DNA of 64,000 nucleotides from Pycnococcus provasolii (taxonomy: Eukaryota > Chlorophyta > Pseudoscourfieldiophyceae > Pseudoscourfieldiales). The position numbers and the translations under genes were made by a program. The notes beneath the pieces are model-generated. The model did no database searches. It was not told the origin of the DNA and saw only the letters and a list, made by a program, of their open reading frames with translations. The stretch covers positions 868,001-932,000 of the forward strand of contig CP150553.1 in NCBI GenBank assembly GCA_049487715.1, given 5' to 3'. This document shows positions 20,244-31,600 of the stretch, one piece after another (position 1 is the first letter of the stretch; each line of letters opens with the position of its first letter).

Positions 20244-22505
20244 TCAGTACGACATCCCTGTCTTTCGGTAGTGCAAACTTGGCGTCGCCGAGTTGTCGAG
20301 TAGACCGCCAACGAGCACCTCGGCGTACATCACCGCGTGATCACCGCACTCCATCCTAGACTTCACGACGCAGCCACACCAACTCGCCGCCTCCTCGAGA
20401 ACCGCGAATGCATCCTCATCATCCTGCGCTTCCTCCACGACGTCAAGCTCAGGATCCACATCGGGTGTCACATCAACATCCTCCGCCTTTTTCTTCGGAG
20501 GTGGCTTCTTCTTTTTCTTCTCATCCTCGTCGCCACGAAGCATCTTAATCCCGGAGTAGCCAGCAATGCGATCCACCCCCGGCTCGAAGCTCTTGAGGAA
20601 ATACTTGAGCGCATCGCGCTCAGCACCCTCTGCCAGCACGCTCAATCCGAAGCGGTCACCAACCTGCAGAAGTGGCTCTCCCGCGCGGTCATCCTTCACC
20701 GCAATTGTCAAGCCTGGCGGTGCGAAAGATGCTTGGCTGACCCAGCTCGCGACGAGCGCGGCGGATGCGTCGCCGCGGCGGCACGTTACCACGCAGAGCG
20801 TGCCGATGACGCGTCCAACCGCCTGCGCGATGGGCGTGGTGAACGCGGGAGGTGCTGCGGACTCCTTGCCAGGCATCGCGCGTCCTCCTTTCTTTGCCTC
20901 CTCGCGTCGCTTCTCAAGCACCTGCCGTGCGAGCGCACGCCCAGACTCCTCGCACGTCATGAGCATCTTCGTCGTGGGACTGAACTTGCACCGAATGGGC
21001 TTGAATGCAGACTTGAAGCCGCCATCCATGAGCTTGTCGTTGAGAAGGTCCACCGCCTCGCCAGACCAGCCGAACGAGCCGAAAACGCCGCACGGCTTGG
21101 TCTTGTTGCCCGGCGTGGAAACTACACGACCGAGTGCCGTGGCAACTGGCGTGGGCATGTTCCCCGCGAGCGTTGGGCTGCCAATGGCGAATCCCTCGAC
21201 GCGCTCCATCACCTCGTCAATCTGCGACGCAGACAAAATCTCGCAGTTGACCATTTCGATGCCAAGCCCCGAGCGCTGCACGCCACGTGCGATCGCCTGC
21301 GCAAGACTTGCGGTGTGGCCGTACGCGCTCGCGTACAGGATTCCGACGGAGCACGCCTTGCGCTGCTCCGCCGCCGCCGACGTGTACTTGCGGTACGTGT
21401 CAAGCAGCTGCGTGGTGTATCCGAAACTCGGGGGGCCGTGCAGAGGGGCGAACAGCGCCACGGGGCGCGCCGTCGCGGTGCGATAACCCCCGACGACACG
21501 AGGGCCTTCGTTGCTGGCTGCCGCCGCGGCGGCAGCGGTGCCGCCACCCTGCAGCGTGAGCTTGCGAACGAGCTGGTTGAAGTTGATCCCACCGCCTTGT
21601 TTGGAGGACGCGGCTAATCCCTCGAGCGGCCAGTAGCCGCTGTCCGCGAGCGGTTTAGCGCCGAGTCGATTGAGCGCAGTTTCTGCGTGCGAGTCGACGG
21701 GAGCCAGCATGCACTCGAAGTAGTGGCGGTGCTCCGGCAGCGCCTTCTCCCAGCTCACCTTGGCGTCACGGTCTGACTGAATTTCGACGTGGGTTGAGAA
21801 AAATTTCCCGGTGAAGGCGACGTTCGTGGTTGCGTCGTGGAATGCCGTTGCGTACGGCCACCGTGGCGTGGGCAAAGGCACGGTCGAAAGCAGCCTGGTT
21901 CCATCCCCGAAGACGTCGACGGCATCGCCGAGCTTGACGACGATGGGTTCCACGCACTCCGCGGCGTTCGCCTTCTCCGCAGCCTCGGCGAGCGCGTCCG
22001 CAGCCGGCTTGGACGCGAACACGGGCAGTGGCTCACCGTCGCAGGTGTTGTAGTGCCTTCGCGCGACGCTAAATAGCGCGCGAGCCGCCTTGGGGTCGAA
22101 GCGCGTCAGCAGCACGCATGCGACGTCCGCCCGTCCTAGCGCGCGTTCCAAGTCGCCTGCAAACGCGTCGTCCGGCACGTCGACGAGCGCCACCTTTTCG
22201 TCCTTTTCGTCGTGCAGTATGTACGTGTTGTCTGACGTTCCCGCGCGTCGTCCGTACTCGACCTCGAACTTGAGTCTTTCTGCGGTGGACGACGCGAGCA
22301 TGGACGTTTTGCGTGCGACGTGCGCCTTTGCGACGTGGACGTCCGGCGGCGTGGGCGCGAGCTTGGGAGCTGGAGGTGGCGCGGAGGTGGGCGCCACAGC
22401 AGCCATAGCAGCCACAGCAGTGGGCAGCCACCGCGACCGCGAAGAGGACGGAGGGAGTCTGCAGGGGAGTGCTCCCCTGCTTTTGCCCGTGTGCGACGCC
22501 ATCAT
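20244..22505 (-). CDS. FLVA: Chloroplast flavodiiron protein, Flv1/FLVA-like
   Basis: A 753-aa three-domain protein: degenerate metallo-beta-lactamase domain (about residues 80-330), flavodoxin domain starting SVGILYASAYGHTASLAQAI, and C-terminal flavin-reductase domain (AVGRVIGTLCVVTCRRG). This order defines C-type flavodiiron proteins, which in cyanobacteria and algae pass electrons from photosystem I to oxygen. The usual diiron HxExDH block is replaced by LTRFDPKAARAL, and later His/Asp ligands are also replaced, as in the Flv1/FLVA partner of the heterodimer. An extra acidic/Lys-rich insert (about 670-710) sits inside the reductase domain. ATG 22505 starts a transit-like peptide. The FLVA label is by ligand loss only. 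Confidence 0.85.
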   Translation of the reverse strand: MMASHTGKSRGALPCRLPPSSSRSRWLPTAVAAMAAVAPTSAPPPAPKLAPTPPDVHVAKAHVARKTSMLASSTAERLKFEVEYGRRAGTSDNTYILHDEKDEKVALVDVPDDAFAGDLERALGRADVACVLLTRFDPKAARALFSVARRHYNTCDGEPLPVFASKPAADALAEAAEKANAAECVEPIVVKLGDAVDVFGDGTRLLSTVPLPTPRWPYATAFHDATTNVAFTGKFFSTHVEIQSDRDAKVSWEKALPEHRHYFECMLAPVDSHAETALNRLGAKPLADSGYWPLEGLAASSKQGGGINFNQLVRKLTLQGGGTAAAAAAASNEGPRVVGGYRTATARPVALFAPLHGPPSFGYTTQLLDTYRKYTSAAAEQRKACSVGILYASAYGHTASLAQAIARGVQRSGLGIEMVNCEILSASQIDEVMERVEGFAIGSPTLAGNMPTPVATALGRVVSTPGNKTKPCGVFGSFGWSGEAVDLLNDKLMDGGFKSAFKPIRCKFSPTTKMLMTCEESGRALARQVLEKRREEAKKGGRAMPGKESAAPPAFTTPIAQAVGRVIGTLCVVTCRRGDASAALVASWVSQASFAPPGLTIAVKDDRAGEPLLQVGDRFGLSVLAEGAERDALKYFLKSFEPGVDRIAGYSGIKMLRGDEDEKKKKKPPPKKKAEDVDVTPDVDPELDVVEEAQDDEDAFAVLEEAASWCGCVVKSRMECGDHAVMYAEVLVGGLLDNSATPSLHYRKTGMSY

Positions 22506-22659
22506 CGTGGGTGGGGGAGGGAAATGGGGAGGTGGTGACGAGGCGTTCGGTGTCGTTGGAGGGGGGAGGGGACACAAATCTTATCTGGCGGGCATTTGAG
22601 GCTTCCGTTGCCTTCTATTCCCCTTCCCCTTCCCCTCCCCTTCCGTTCCCCGAACAGCG

Positions 22660-22703
22660 AACCCTACTTCCTAACCCTAGTTGGGGAAATCTAATACCCT
22701 AAC
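22660..22703. promoter_or_regulatory. Telobox cluster
   Basis: Three CCCTA/ACCCTAA motifs in 44 nt, located 155-198 nt upstream of the FLVA start codon. Confidence 0.5.
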
Positions 22704-22971
22704 CAGAATCAATCCATGCGAGCTTCTTCATTCACGCCTTCAAGGTTTCAATGCGGGCGGGTGACCGCGTCTATGATTGCGTACGGCACTGAAAGTGCAC
22801 GTACGCTTGCAAGCGCGTGATAAAAGAAATCGCACGTTACAAGAATAAAAAGAAAAAGAAAGAGGGAACGGGGCAACGGGAGAGAGAGCCTCTGGACGGC
22901 TCTCGACCGTTCCTTAGGAGAAGTTTTGGCGCGAAGGAAAGTTAGGGGTTCGCGCAGGAGGCCTCGCCAAA

Positions 22972-23034
22972 AGCGCGGCGTCCTGAGGCCTCCGGAGGGG
23001 TCTGAGGCTTCAGGAGGCCTCAGGACGCCGCGCT
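22972..23034. repeat. Perfect 22-bp inverted repeat, 19-nt loop
   Basis: The left arm 22972-22993 (AGCGCGGCGTCCTGAGGCCT...) is the exact reverse complement of 23013-23034, separated by 19 nt. The GC-rich stem would form a stable hairpin in RNA or single-stranded DNA. The arms contain CTGAGG/CCTCAG repeats, and related AGGCCT units occur in the loop and just upstream. It lies outside any supported gene. Confidence 0.9.
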
Positions 23035-23451
23035 CGAAGAAGTAGACGCACGCTCGTCGTGGCCAGCGTTCGTGCCCAAGCTAAGTTGGAGGCCCGACTG
23101 CGAAGCTTGAGCCGGCACGTGCGCCGACTTGAAGAACTGGAAGCGCCGCTTCCCGGACAAGAGATCCACGAGGCCGTTCTGCTCGCCTGGCCACTCGTAG
23201 GTCGAGTCTGGGAAGCGGCGCTTCCAAGCATCGATGCCACGCATTTCCTTCGCTTGAGTCTGCGACCGGAAATCGCGCCGTGCCACGTCCTCCGTCGAGG
23301 AGTCCCACTCGTCCACGTGGGCGGCGAGAAATTTGAGAATGACGTGCATGGATCCTTTGGCGCGCGTCATGTCGCGTTCCTGTTTCGCACCCGGCGTAGT
23401 GGGGGGTGATGCCGTCCACACCGATATCAACCAAGCCAACTTGGCGGCCAA
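23020..23451 (-). CDS. Orphan ORF, unknown
   Basis: An open frame of 143 codons with no ATG at its upstream end; the first internal ATG is near 23370. The product has a compositionally normal middle (HVDEWDSSTEDVARRD, DSTYEWPGEQNGLVDLL) unlike GC-artefact ORFs, but I recognise no family. Its 3' end runs into the right arm of the 22-bp hairpin. It may be a gene fragment or a degraded mobile-element piece. Confidence 0.25.
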   Translation of the reverse strand: MAAKLAWLISVWTASPPTTPGAKQERDMTRAKGSMHVILKFLAAHVDEWDSSTEDVARRDFRSQTQAKEMRGIDAWKRRFPDSTYEWPGEQNGLVDLLSGKRRFQFFKSAHVPAQASQSGLQLSLGTNAGHDERASTSSSAAS

Positions 23452-23806
23452 GGTAGAGGGCTAGAGGCGGTGCGAGGCAAAGCGAGGCAGCTAAAGGCGT
23501 GCCATCTTTGCCACGGTGAGCAACTACCCGCTAGCTAGCGGGAAAGCCCTGAAGCACCGGCTGTGGGAGGCCGTGTTCGTCCTCTTCAATATCCTCACCA
23601 TTGAGTTGTTGTCAAACCGACCGCCCGACCGGGATCCCGCAGGGGAATCGACAATCGACCGGAAAAATAGCCAGCGACGGGTCCCCTGATAGCAAAAAAC
23701 CCGCCTAAAAACTTGGACTCCCCCCACCACCAAAGAAAAGACGAACTGCGACTCGTCACATTACGTATTCTTCTTTTCTTGTCATCGCACTCCACTCACT
23801 CGTGAA

Positions 23807-23846
<40 letters not shown>

Positions 23847-23849
23847 ACG

Positions 23850-25612
23850 ATGACGACGACGATAATAAGCATGGTGGCACGACGACGTGCTCTCATCAAC
23901 GCCGTGACATTTTTGCTGCTGCTTACGACCAATATTTTTGTTGTAGCTGCTCGTGATGAGAAGAATGACGACGACAACAACAATGTCAATGTGGTCCAGA
24001 AAAAGTCTCGGGCGACGACGACGGTGGTGCTTCCGCTCGTGCGCCGCCGCCGACGTATCATACTACTACCTAATACTAGTACTAGTAGTAGGAGCCTTCG
24101 GCGGCAGCTCTTGTTGGAGGAGGAGGAGCAGGAGGGGCAGAAGAACAACGGCGCAGCAGCCCTAATGATGGAAAGGAGGAAGGTATCCGTCTTTGAGAAG
24201 TCACGGCGAGGTTACACAGGCGAGCTCTTTGTCACGCTAGCGACGGGACCTCTCGGAACGCAACAACAAAATCACGACGTACTGCTCGACACCGGGTCAA
24301 GTCCTCTCGCACTGCCACACGTCACGTGCACAACATGCGTGCAGCTGCACTCTGCATCACGCACAACAAACACCAAACCGCCGCTACAGATGTACATCCC
24401 AAGCATCGCAAGCTCGTCGATGAAATGTCCCGTACGTGCGCCACAGGGATCTTCTTCCATGGGTTTCATTCGTCTACCCCTTGCATCGCTCTGGAACGAT
24501 GAACAGCAACGCGAGGAAGACGTGTGGTGGCAGCAGTTCACACAAGAAGACCCTCCTGCTGCTCCTAAAGAAGAAACAGAAGGCGAACCGGCAGAACCGT
24601 CGACGAACGATGAAACATCGATGGTGCAGCAACAATGCACCAGCGACGTATCATTCATCGATGGTTCTGGTTACCAGGCAATGTTATTTAGAGAAACCGT
24701 CTCCATCGGCAAACTCGTCGCGCACAACGTGACGGTGGAAGGCATCACGCGCTGGAATGCCAATATGCCTCTGGGCGGCATCCTCGGGTTGGCACCGTCG
24801 TCGATGCACACACGCAGAAGATCAATCGCGCCGTCGGCAAAAGAATCAAATCTGTCGCTTCTCGACGCCTTGCTGCAGACTGGGACTCTACGGGAAAATG
24901 CATTCACCGTATGTCTGTCGCCGTCGAAGAACGGTACATTAATTCTAGGAGCAATGCCGACGTCACTGCTCAAATCAGCTTGGTTCGTCCCTTACGACGA
25001 TCAGTTCGGGCTGTACGAGGTGGACATCGCTCGTATCCGGATTGGCAACACGACCGTGTTCGTCAAGCAGCCATTGGAACCGCCCCCACCCCCCACCCAC
25101 CACCAAGATGGCCACGACGACAACTGGATGACACGAAGCCACCCGCTATCGTTGTCGGCGTGCTTGATTCTGGCAGCAACAGTATCGTAATGCCTCGCAA
25201 CATAAAGAACGCCTTTGCGAAGGCGTTTCAACGGGAGGTGTGCCTTACATGGCCACGTCGCTGGCGGAGTGGGGGAGTGGCAACATTTGCATGCTCATCT
25301 GAGAGCAACCTGCAATTTCTATTTGATGGTTACGTCCTGAGTGGCAAGGCGTCGCAATACGTGGACGATCTGCCACCACTCACATTGGAACTCGAGGGTG
25401 GCAGGAACCTCCATGTGCCAGCTACCAGCTATCTTGTTGAGATGGACGACGAGGGAACGCAGAGGGCGCTCAGCATTGTTGACATCGAGAGCGCGGCGAC
25501 GCGAGCGATGATCATCTTGGGCGCACCCATGATGGAGAACTACGCCGTGCTCTTCGAACGGCAAGAAAAACGAGTTGGATTCGTTTGGCAGCCAAACTGC
25601 CCATCTTCTTGA
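23850..25612 (+). pseudogene. Aspartyl protease (A1 family), frameshifted near 25085-25130
   Basis: Frame 1 runs from ATG 23850 to a TGA near 25190 and encodes a signal peptide (ALINAVTFLLLLTTNIFVVAA), an acidic/Arg-rich propeptide, the first active-site motif VLLDTGSSPLALP and GGILGLAPSSM. A second, +2-shifted frame then encodes the rest: the second active site VGVLDSGSNSIVMP and the C-terminal strand ERQEKRVGFVWQP, ending at 25612. Both halves look intact, so one indel or a cryptic short intron separates them; the C-rich run at 25080-25102 is the obvious slip site. It could be an assembly error or a young pseudogene. A CT dinucleotide repeat (about 23810-23844) ends right before the start codon. 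Confidence 0.75.
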
Positions 25613-25658
25613 GAAAAAAAAAGGATTTTAGTTTACACAAACACACATATTTTCCATA

Positions 25659-28600
25659 TCAACTTCTCACGCGCTTCGCTCCCCACTCTTTCGAGAGGCC
25701 AAGCTTGCGCTCGAGCACCTCGTTGACACCGACAGTCTCCAGATACCGTTCGAAAGCCGTGTCGCTGAGGTGGTTCACAAGTGCGGGAATGCACTGCAGG
25801 TTGCCCAGCTTGATTGCGAGGGCGTTTTTCAGGAGCACCTGGATAACAGGACAGGTGTCCGCACCCTCTCCCGCGGTTGCCGCGGCAGCTGCAGAGTTGT
25901 CACCATCGAGCACTGCCGCGACACGCGCATCGAACGCCTCAACCTTCGCCAGAATTTCACCAAGGATCGCCGACTCGTCAGGCTCGCATGGAAGCATTGT
26001 GCTCTCCTGCAGAACAGCCCTGACGAGAGGCATCGACGGGTACAGCGACGTGTCACCATTGGTCGCCGCTGCTGCTGGTCCGTCGCCGCCATCGCTCAAC
26101 TCACTTTTCTTCTTCTTCGTCTTCTTCCCCTTATCCTCCTCGGTGATAAACTCATCGTCGACGTGGTAGGCGGGGAAGCGCCTCTGCGACAGCTGCTTGC
26201 ACACATCGAACCCCGTGGGGTCGATCGAAGCAGCTGTGCACAAGGGACACACGTAAACGCCGTCGCCGATGGTTCGAACAGCCTTTGCATTCAGGCCAAG
26301 GCAGTCGACATGGTACCAGTCGCCACACAGGTCGCATCCAAGCATCGTGCCGCCATTGTAGAATCGACGGCAGATGCAGTACACGCCGGCGTGCTCATCA
26401 TCGACACCATGCTCTTCCATCTGCTGCCTGATGATGCGCTGCACATGCTCAGCATCGCGGCCGCCAGGATCGGTGTTCAGAAGCGCTTCGGACAGGGACG
26501 CCTGCGCAATCTCGAGAATGGCGACGAGCTTCTCCTCGTCTGGCGAGTGCACCAACCGTATCGCAGCATTTCGGCGCCAATCCTCCACCAAGGACATAGC
26601 CTTACGCACCTTCGTCAACGAGGGAAGGGAACAGCGCAGCTCCGACGCGGCAATCAGGTGGCGCATCACCACCTCCTGCTTCGGGGGCGTAATCTGCGAA
26701 GACGACAACGAAGGTGAGACGAGGAGCCGCCCCTCGTCATTCAGCCGCGAAAGCCAATCGCCGAGGCTTTCGTGTACAGCCTCGTTCCACGCCTCGCTCG
26801 CATCCACAGCTTGCTCCAATGCCAAGATGTCGTTCGACACGGTACACGGAAGACGTCGTGCTTCGACAAGAAGGTCGCGGTAGACTTCGATGGGAGCGTG
26901 CGACTCGAGCGCCGAGCGCGCCCGGATCGCCCACGCGTCGCCAACTTCAGCCAACTTGCCAAGGCGAATGAGCTGCTCATGCACCCCGCTCAGCTCGACG
27001 GCGTGCTCAGACCACTGCTCCTTCGGCTGATTATCGATTAGAAGCTTCACCTCCTCGAGCGTCGGACGCGCATCCTTCTCTGCCGCAGCGGCATGCGCGT
27101 CCACCACCGCTGCCTCCGCACATGCCATGGAAATGTCATTCCCGTGGCTAGGCTCCTCTTCCAAAGGCTTCGCCTTGCCAAGCATCGCCCCAGCCTTGCT
27201 CATCCACGCGACGCCGTCGCGACGCATCTGCAGCCGCCGGATCTCATCCATTTGGATGCTGATGCGATGTGCTTCGTCCAGCAAGCGCTCGAATTCTTCC
27301 ATCGCCACGGGAGGTGGCGTTGCAAGGAAAGCGGACGTTTCCTTTCGCCAAGACGACGCCATCTCATGCTTCTCGTGCAGCAGCTCAACCTCGCGGTCCG
27401 CGACGCCAACAAGCGAAGGAACCTGCGCAAGCAGCTCTTCCACCTTGGCAAATGTGGGAAGCTTGATGTTGCCCCGGTCCGTCTGCCGTCGCGACGTGCG
27501 CTCTCGCAGGCAGTCCATGACGCCATCCAGCCACACCTTCGCAACGTCGACAACAGCCGTGATCTCCCGCAGAGACGGAAGCGCCACCCCGGACGTGCTC
27601 CCCTCTCTATGGTGGGCCATAAGCTCGTCGAGCGGCACTTGATTGCCGCGCCCTGCACAAGCCAAGATCTCGGCAGATCGAACCTCCCACTTCGTGGCAA
27701 AGTCGCAGCGCGCCTCCACGTTTTCGAGCAGCTCCGACATCGCCGGCGGCGGCCCCTCCGGCGGCTCCGGCGCATTCGCACCAGCCATCTTCGGCGCATG
27801 CCATGTTACCGCCGCCGCCATCAGCGCATTTTCGAATTTGTCCAGTAGCTCTGTGCCCGCATCGCGTGCCTTGGCGATGTCTTCCATCGCCTGCGCTGGC
27901 TTGTTGGTAAGCGCACGCTCGGCATCAAGCGACCACGTCGCAAGGTCCTGGATGCTTGACAGCAGCTCGCACTCGGGGCGAAGTCGAACCGGAAGGCTCT
28001 GCGCGCCAGCGATGAGCGTCTCCGCCTTCGATGCGCAGACAGCCGCAGCGTTTGCAGTTCCTCCGCCGCTACCAACGCTGCGTCCGCGCGCGCCGCGACC
28101 AGCCACCGAAAAGTCCAGGAGAGTTGCGCGGAACGACGCCTTCCATCGCACCAGCGCGTCGATCGAATGTACGGTCGAAGCCACCTCGCGCGTGCGAAGT
28201 CGCAGGGTTGCCGCCTCTGACGCAAGGCTCTCAAAGGCGACGGGAGATGCCCTCGATGCTTCGTTCGCATCGAGCACCGCGCTTGCCTTGCGTAGAAAGG
28301 CATCGCATGCCTCCACCGCATCCCTTAGAGTAGGCAGGTCCACGAGAGCTGCGCCGAGGCTGAGACCCCTGTTCAGAAGCGCACGACCATCCTCGATGCT
28401 TGGCAGACTATTTGCATCCTGCTCGATACCCAGATCAACCGCTCCCAGAACTCCGTTGTCGGCAGCACTGACCCGGCTCTCTCGGGCACGTGCCTTGTTG
28501 CCACCCTTCTTCTTCGAGCGCGATGCACCCACAGGCGCAATTGATGCCTCCGCCTCCGCCTCCGGCTCGGGTGCCTGCGCCAACCACTCGGTGTGCATGG

Positions 28601-31600
28601 CATCGCCATTGTCGTCGATCGAGCCTGGGGCGACGGCGCGTGACACGCCTGGGAAGAGGCGCGCCACCTCGGCGCTCCAGTCGTTGCATTCAACCGCGCG
28701 CGCGCGAAGCGTGCTCTCGTCGTCAAGGCGCAAGGGCAGCGCGTCGCACTGCCTCGCGAGATTGTGGTACTCGCTTGGATCGGGTCGCTCCAGCAGATTT
28801 TGATTTTGTCCGCGCAATTTAAGATCGTGGAATTTGCGCGCAACCGTCTGGCAGCGAGGAAGTACATCGGCGAGGACTTTCGTTTCCGGGATGGGTGGCA
28901 GTGCCATGGGATTCGGCCCACGCCCGGCGAGGAACGCCGGAGAAATGGGCTTGCGCTCTGCCGCCACGAGTCGCTCAGCCTGGCTTACCGTTGCATTTCC
29001 GCTCGTCGTCGAACCAACCTCTTCAGCATGCTTGCACAGCGCGCGTAGCGCGGACGCCAGGTCACGGCTGGCACGCGTCTCCGCGCCACCCCAGCAGAGC
29101 CTCTGCCGCTCCTCCATGAGATCGGCGAGCGCCTCCTGAGTACTTGCAAATCCCGGCTGCTTTTCCACATCCACAGGGGCTGACGAGGGTGGCGAAGCCA
29201 TGTCCGCCGGATCGTAGCGACGCTTTTCCTTGCGTATCCGACCACCTCCCACCCTGTGCTTGCCATCCGTGTCAACAGCTGGCGGCAGTTTGACAGTCTT
29301 CAGCGGCGTCATGCGCTCGGCACCCGGCAACCCAAAAGCGGTCCACTGACCGCTTAGCGCCGCGCGCGCCTTCGCCTCCCACTCAGATGCCTCCTTGCGC
29401 CGCACTGCAGACACTGCCGGAACGGACTTCTGGCTGGCTTGCGCCTTGACGCTGCATGGTTGGCATCGTCTTGCCGTCGTCGAGCCCAAAACCGCGCCCG
29501 CCGGTAAACCTGCACTGGCGCACCGGGTCGCCTCGCTCGTGGCGGCATCGATAGCCTCGAGACTGTATCGCCACAGCAACGTGCGCTTCGATGGCGCACA
29601 TTCGCACAGCTGATCCGCATGACGAAGGCAGGTGAGCCGCCCGGGTGTGCAGCTGCACTCGAGTGCCGACAGATGCAAGCGCTGTCTGCAGATGGAGCAC
29701 TCGGGATCGCTCCCACGCCCACCACACCTTCCGAGCGGCGCGCTTTTCACCGTTCCACTCACAAACACACTCTCGCGCAGCGCACGTTCCTCCTCCGCAA
29801 CCTTGGCAAGCTCGGGTGCAAGCCAGCAAGCCACGCCCGGCTCGAGGTTTCGTGTGCGGCGCGCAGCGGCGGCGGGCACGTTCGGTCCGCCGCACGCAAG
29901 CAGCTCCTCGCGCTCCTCGCAGAGCAGCTCGCCGCCATCGGTCAAATTCTCAGGCGGCGTATCTCTTAGTTCCTCCTTTCCTACATCGATGCCCACAGCC
30001 TCCTCAAGCACGAGCTCCTCGTGGCAGAGGCTCTGAGCGAGGCGATTCTCGCGATACCACGCCGACGCCTCACTTGAAAGCGGGAGCCAGTCAATCGGCG
30101 CCGCGGCAACGGACTCCATGCAGTTCATGCCCATGTCGACGCGAGCAGTGACGGCGCCAGGGAACACGACGACAAATTGCCGCGGTCGCTGCACTGCCCG
30201 GAAGACAGGCACGCCATCAGCGACGAGCGTTCGCGGGTGTATCATATCCACGCCGCTAAGCGGCACTGATGTGTTGAACGAGTCTGCTCGCCGGGCCGAG
30301 TCCAGGAAATCGCCCACCGCATCATTCGGCACGCTGTACCAGATCTTGTCGTGCCCCCAGTGGTGGTAGGTGATAGAATACAGGTTGTGCTCTTCTATTT
30401 TCCACTGTGTGCTGGAGAAGAGCATTCCCAGAGACAACGTGGGCGTCACCTTGCCAGGTGCGCGTCCCTCAAGGCACCGTAGTAGGCTTGGACACGTGCC
30501 ACCGAGGTGCGCGACGTTGTTCAGATTCCACGCGGACTCTTCCACGTCGACGCAATCTCCGTGCATTGGCACGCTGAGCCCGAGGCCGCTACCACGACGT
30601 CGTCGATCGTCATCGATAACGCCGTCCTCATCTGTGACGACGACGCCGCGGCTTGATCCCTCACCGTCCTGCATCACCTCACGCTGCGCACGACGCCGCG
30701 GGAATCCGCTGCCATGCTTGGCGGAGTCAAGGTTCACCGCCGCCATCACTTCCACAGGCTCCACCGCGCTCTCGACGATGCGCCAGAACTCAGCCTCAAG
30801 CTCCTGCCACGCCGCTCCGAGAGCTCGCGACTCGCCGCCGAGGCGCTCATTCATGAATCCGTCCGCCAGCTGTCGAAAGGTCAGAAAGTCCATTTCGCCG
30901 CCATCCTCCAAGGGCGGTGTTGCGGAGTTGTCTCCCAACGCCGCGCAGCGCGGGCATATCCAGTCACCCTCAGGAATGTCCTCGAGCGGCGGCGACAGGC
31001 AGAACGTGTGGTAGCCGTCATCGCACCTGTCGCACAGAACCATCTTATCTTCATGGTGGCCTCCGTGGCACAGGGGGCAAATCTGGTCGAGGCGAATCGA
31101 GGCGTCCCACGCCAACTGAGGAGACTCGCCGCTCTCCGCTCCCGGGCTCATTTCTGCGTCATTTGGATCTGTCAGTGGGGGCGTCGTCTGCGAGTCCGTC
31201 ATCTGGTCGTCGTCGGCATTGTGCAGATGCCCTGTGCAGCCGCCGCCGTCGCCGCCGTCGCCATCGTCATCCTCCTCGTTGGCGTGGCTGTGCCGTTGCT
31301 GCGCACCCTCCGCAAGGTAAGCGACAGCATCTCGCATTTCGTCCGTCGAGTCGTCGCCAAGATGCCGAGGTTCGTCCGCCACATTGTTGTTGTGATTCGT
31401 GCTTCTCGGCATGATCGTTGACCACGCTGACCCGTCCGCTGCCTTGGCACGCTTGCGTCTCTCCTGGTTTCCCTCGACGCTGCTGATCTGGTTGTGGTCG
31501 TTGTTGATGCTTTCTTCAATGTTTTTGTTGGAGTTTGGTGGTGCATGGCTGCTGCGCTCCAGTGCAAGCAAGCCGCTCACGCACTCGGCGCACGCGCTGT

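Larger units (their letters stand above)
22506..23849. other. Gene-poor stretch with hairpin and orphan ORF
   Basis: This 1.34-kb gap between divergent genes holds the FLVA promoter (telobox at 22660-22703), a short AT-rich block, a perfect inverted repeat at 22972-23034, a minus-strand ORF at 23020-23451 of unknown meaning, and finally a CT dinucleotide leader before the aspartyl protease at 23850. I see no RNA gene. Confidence 0.45.
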
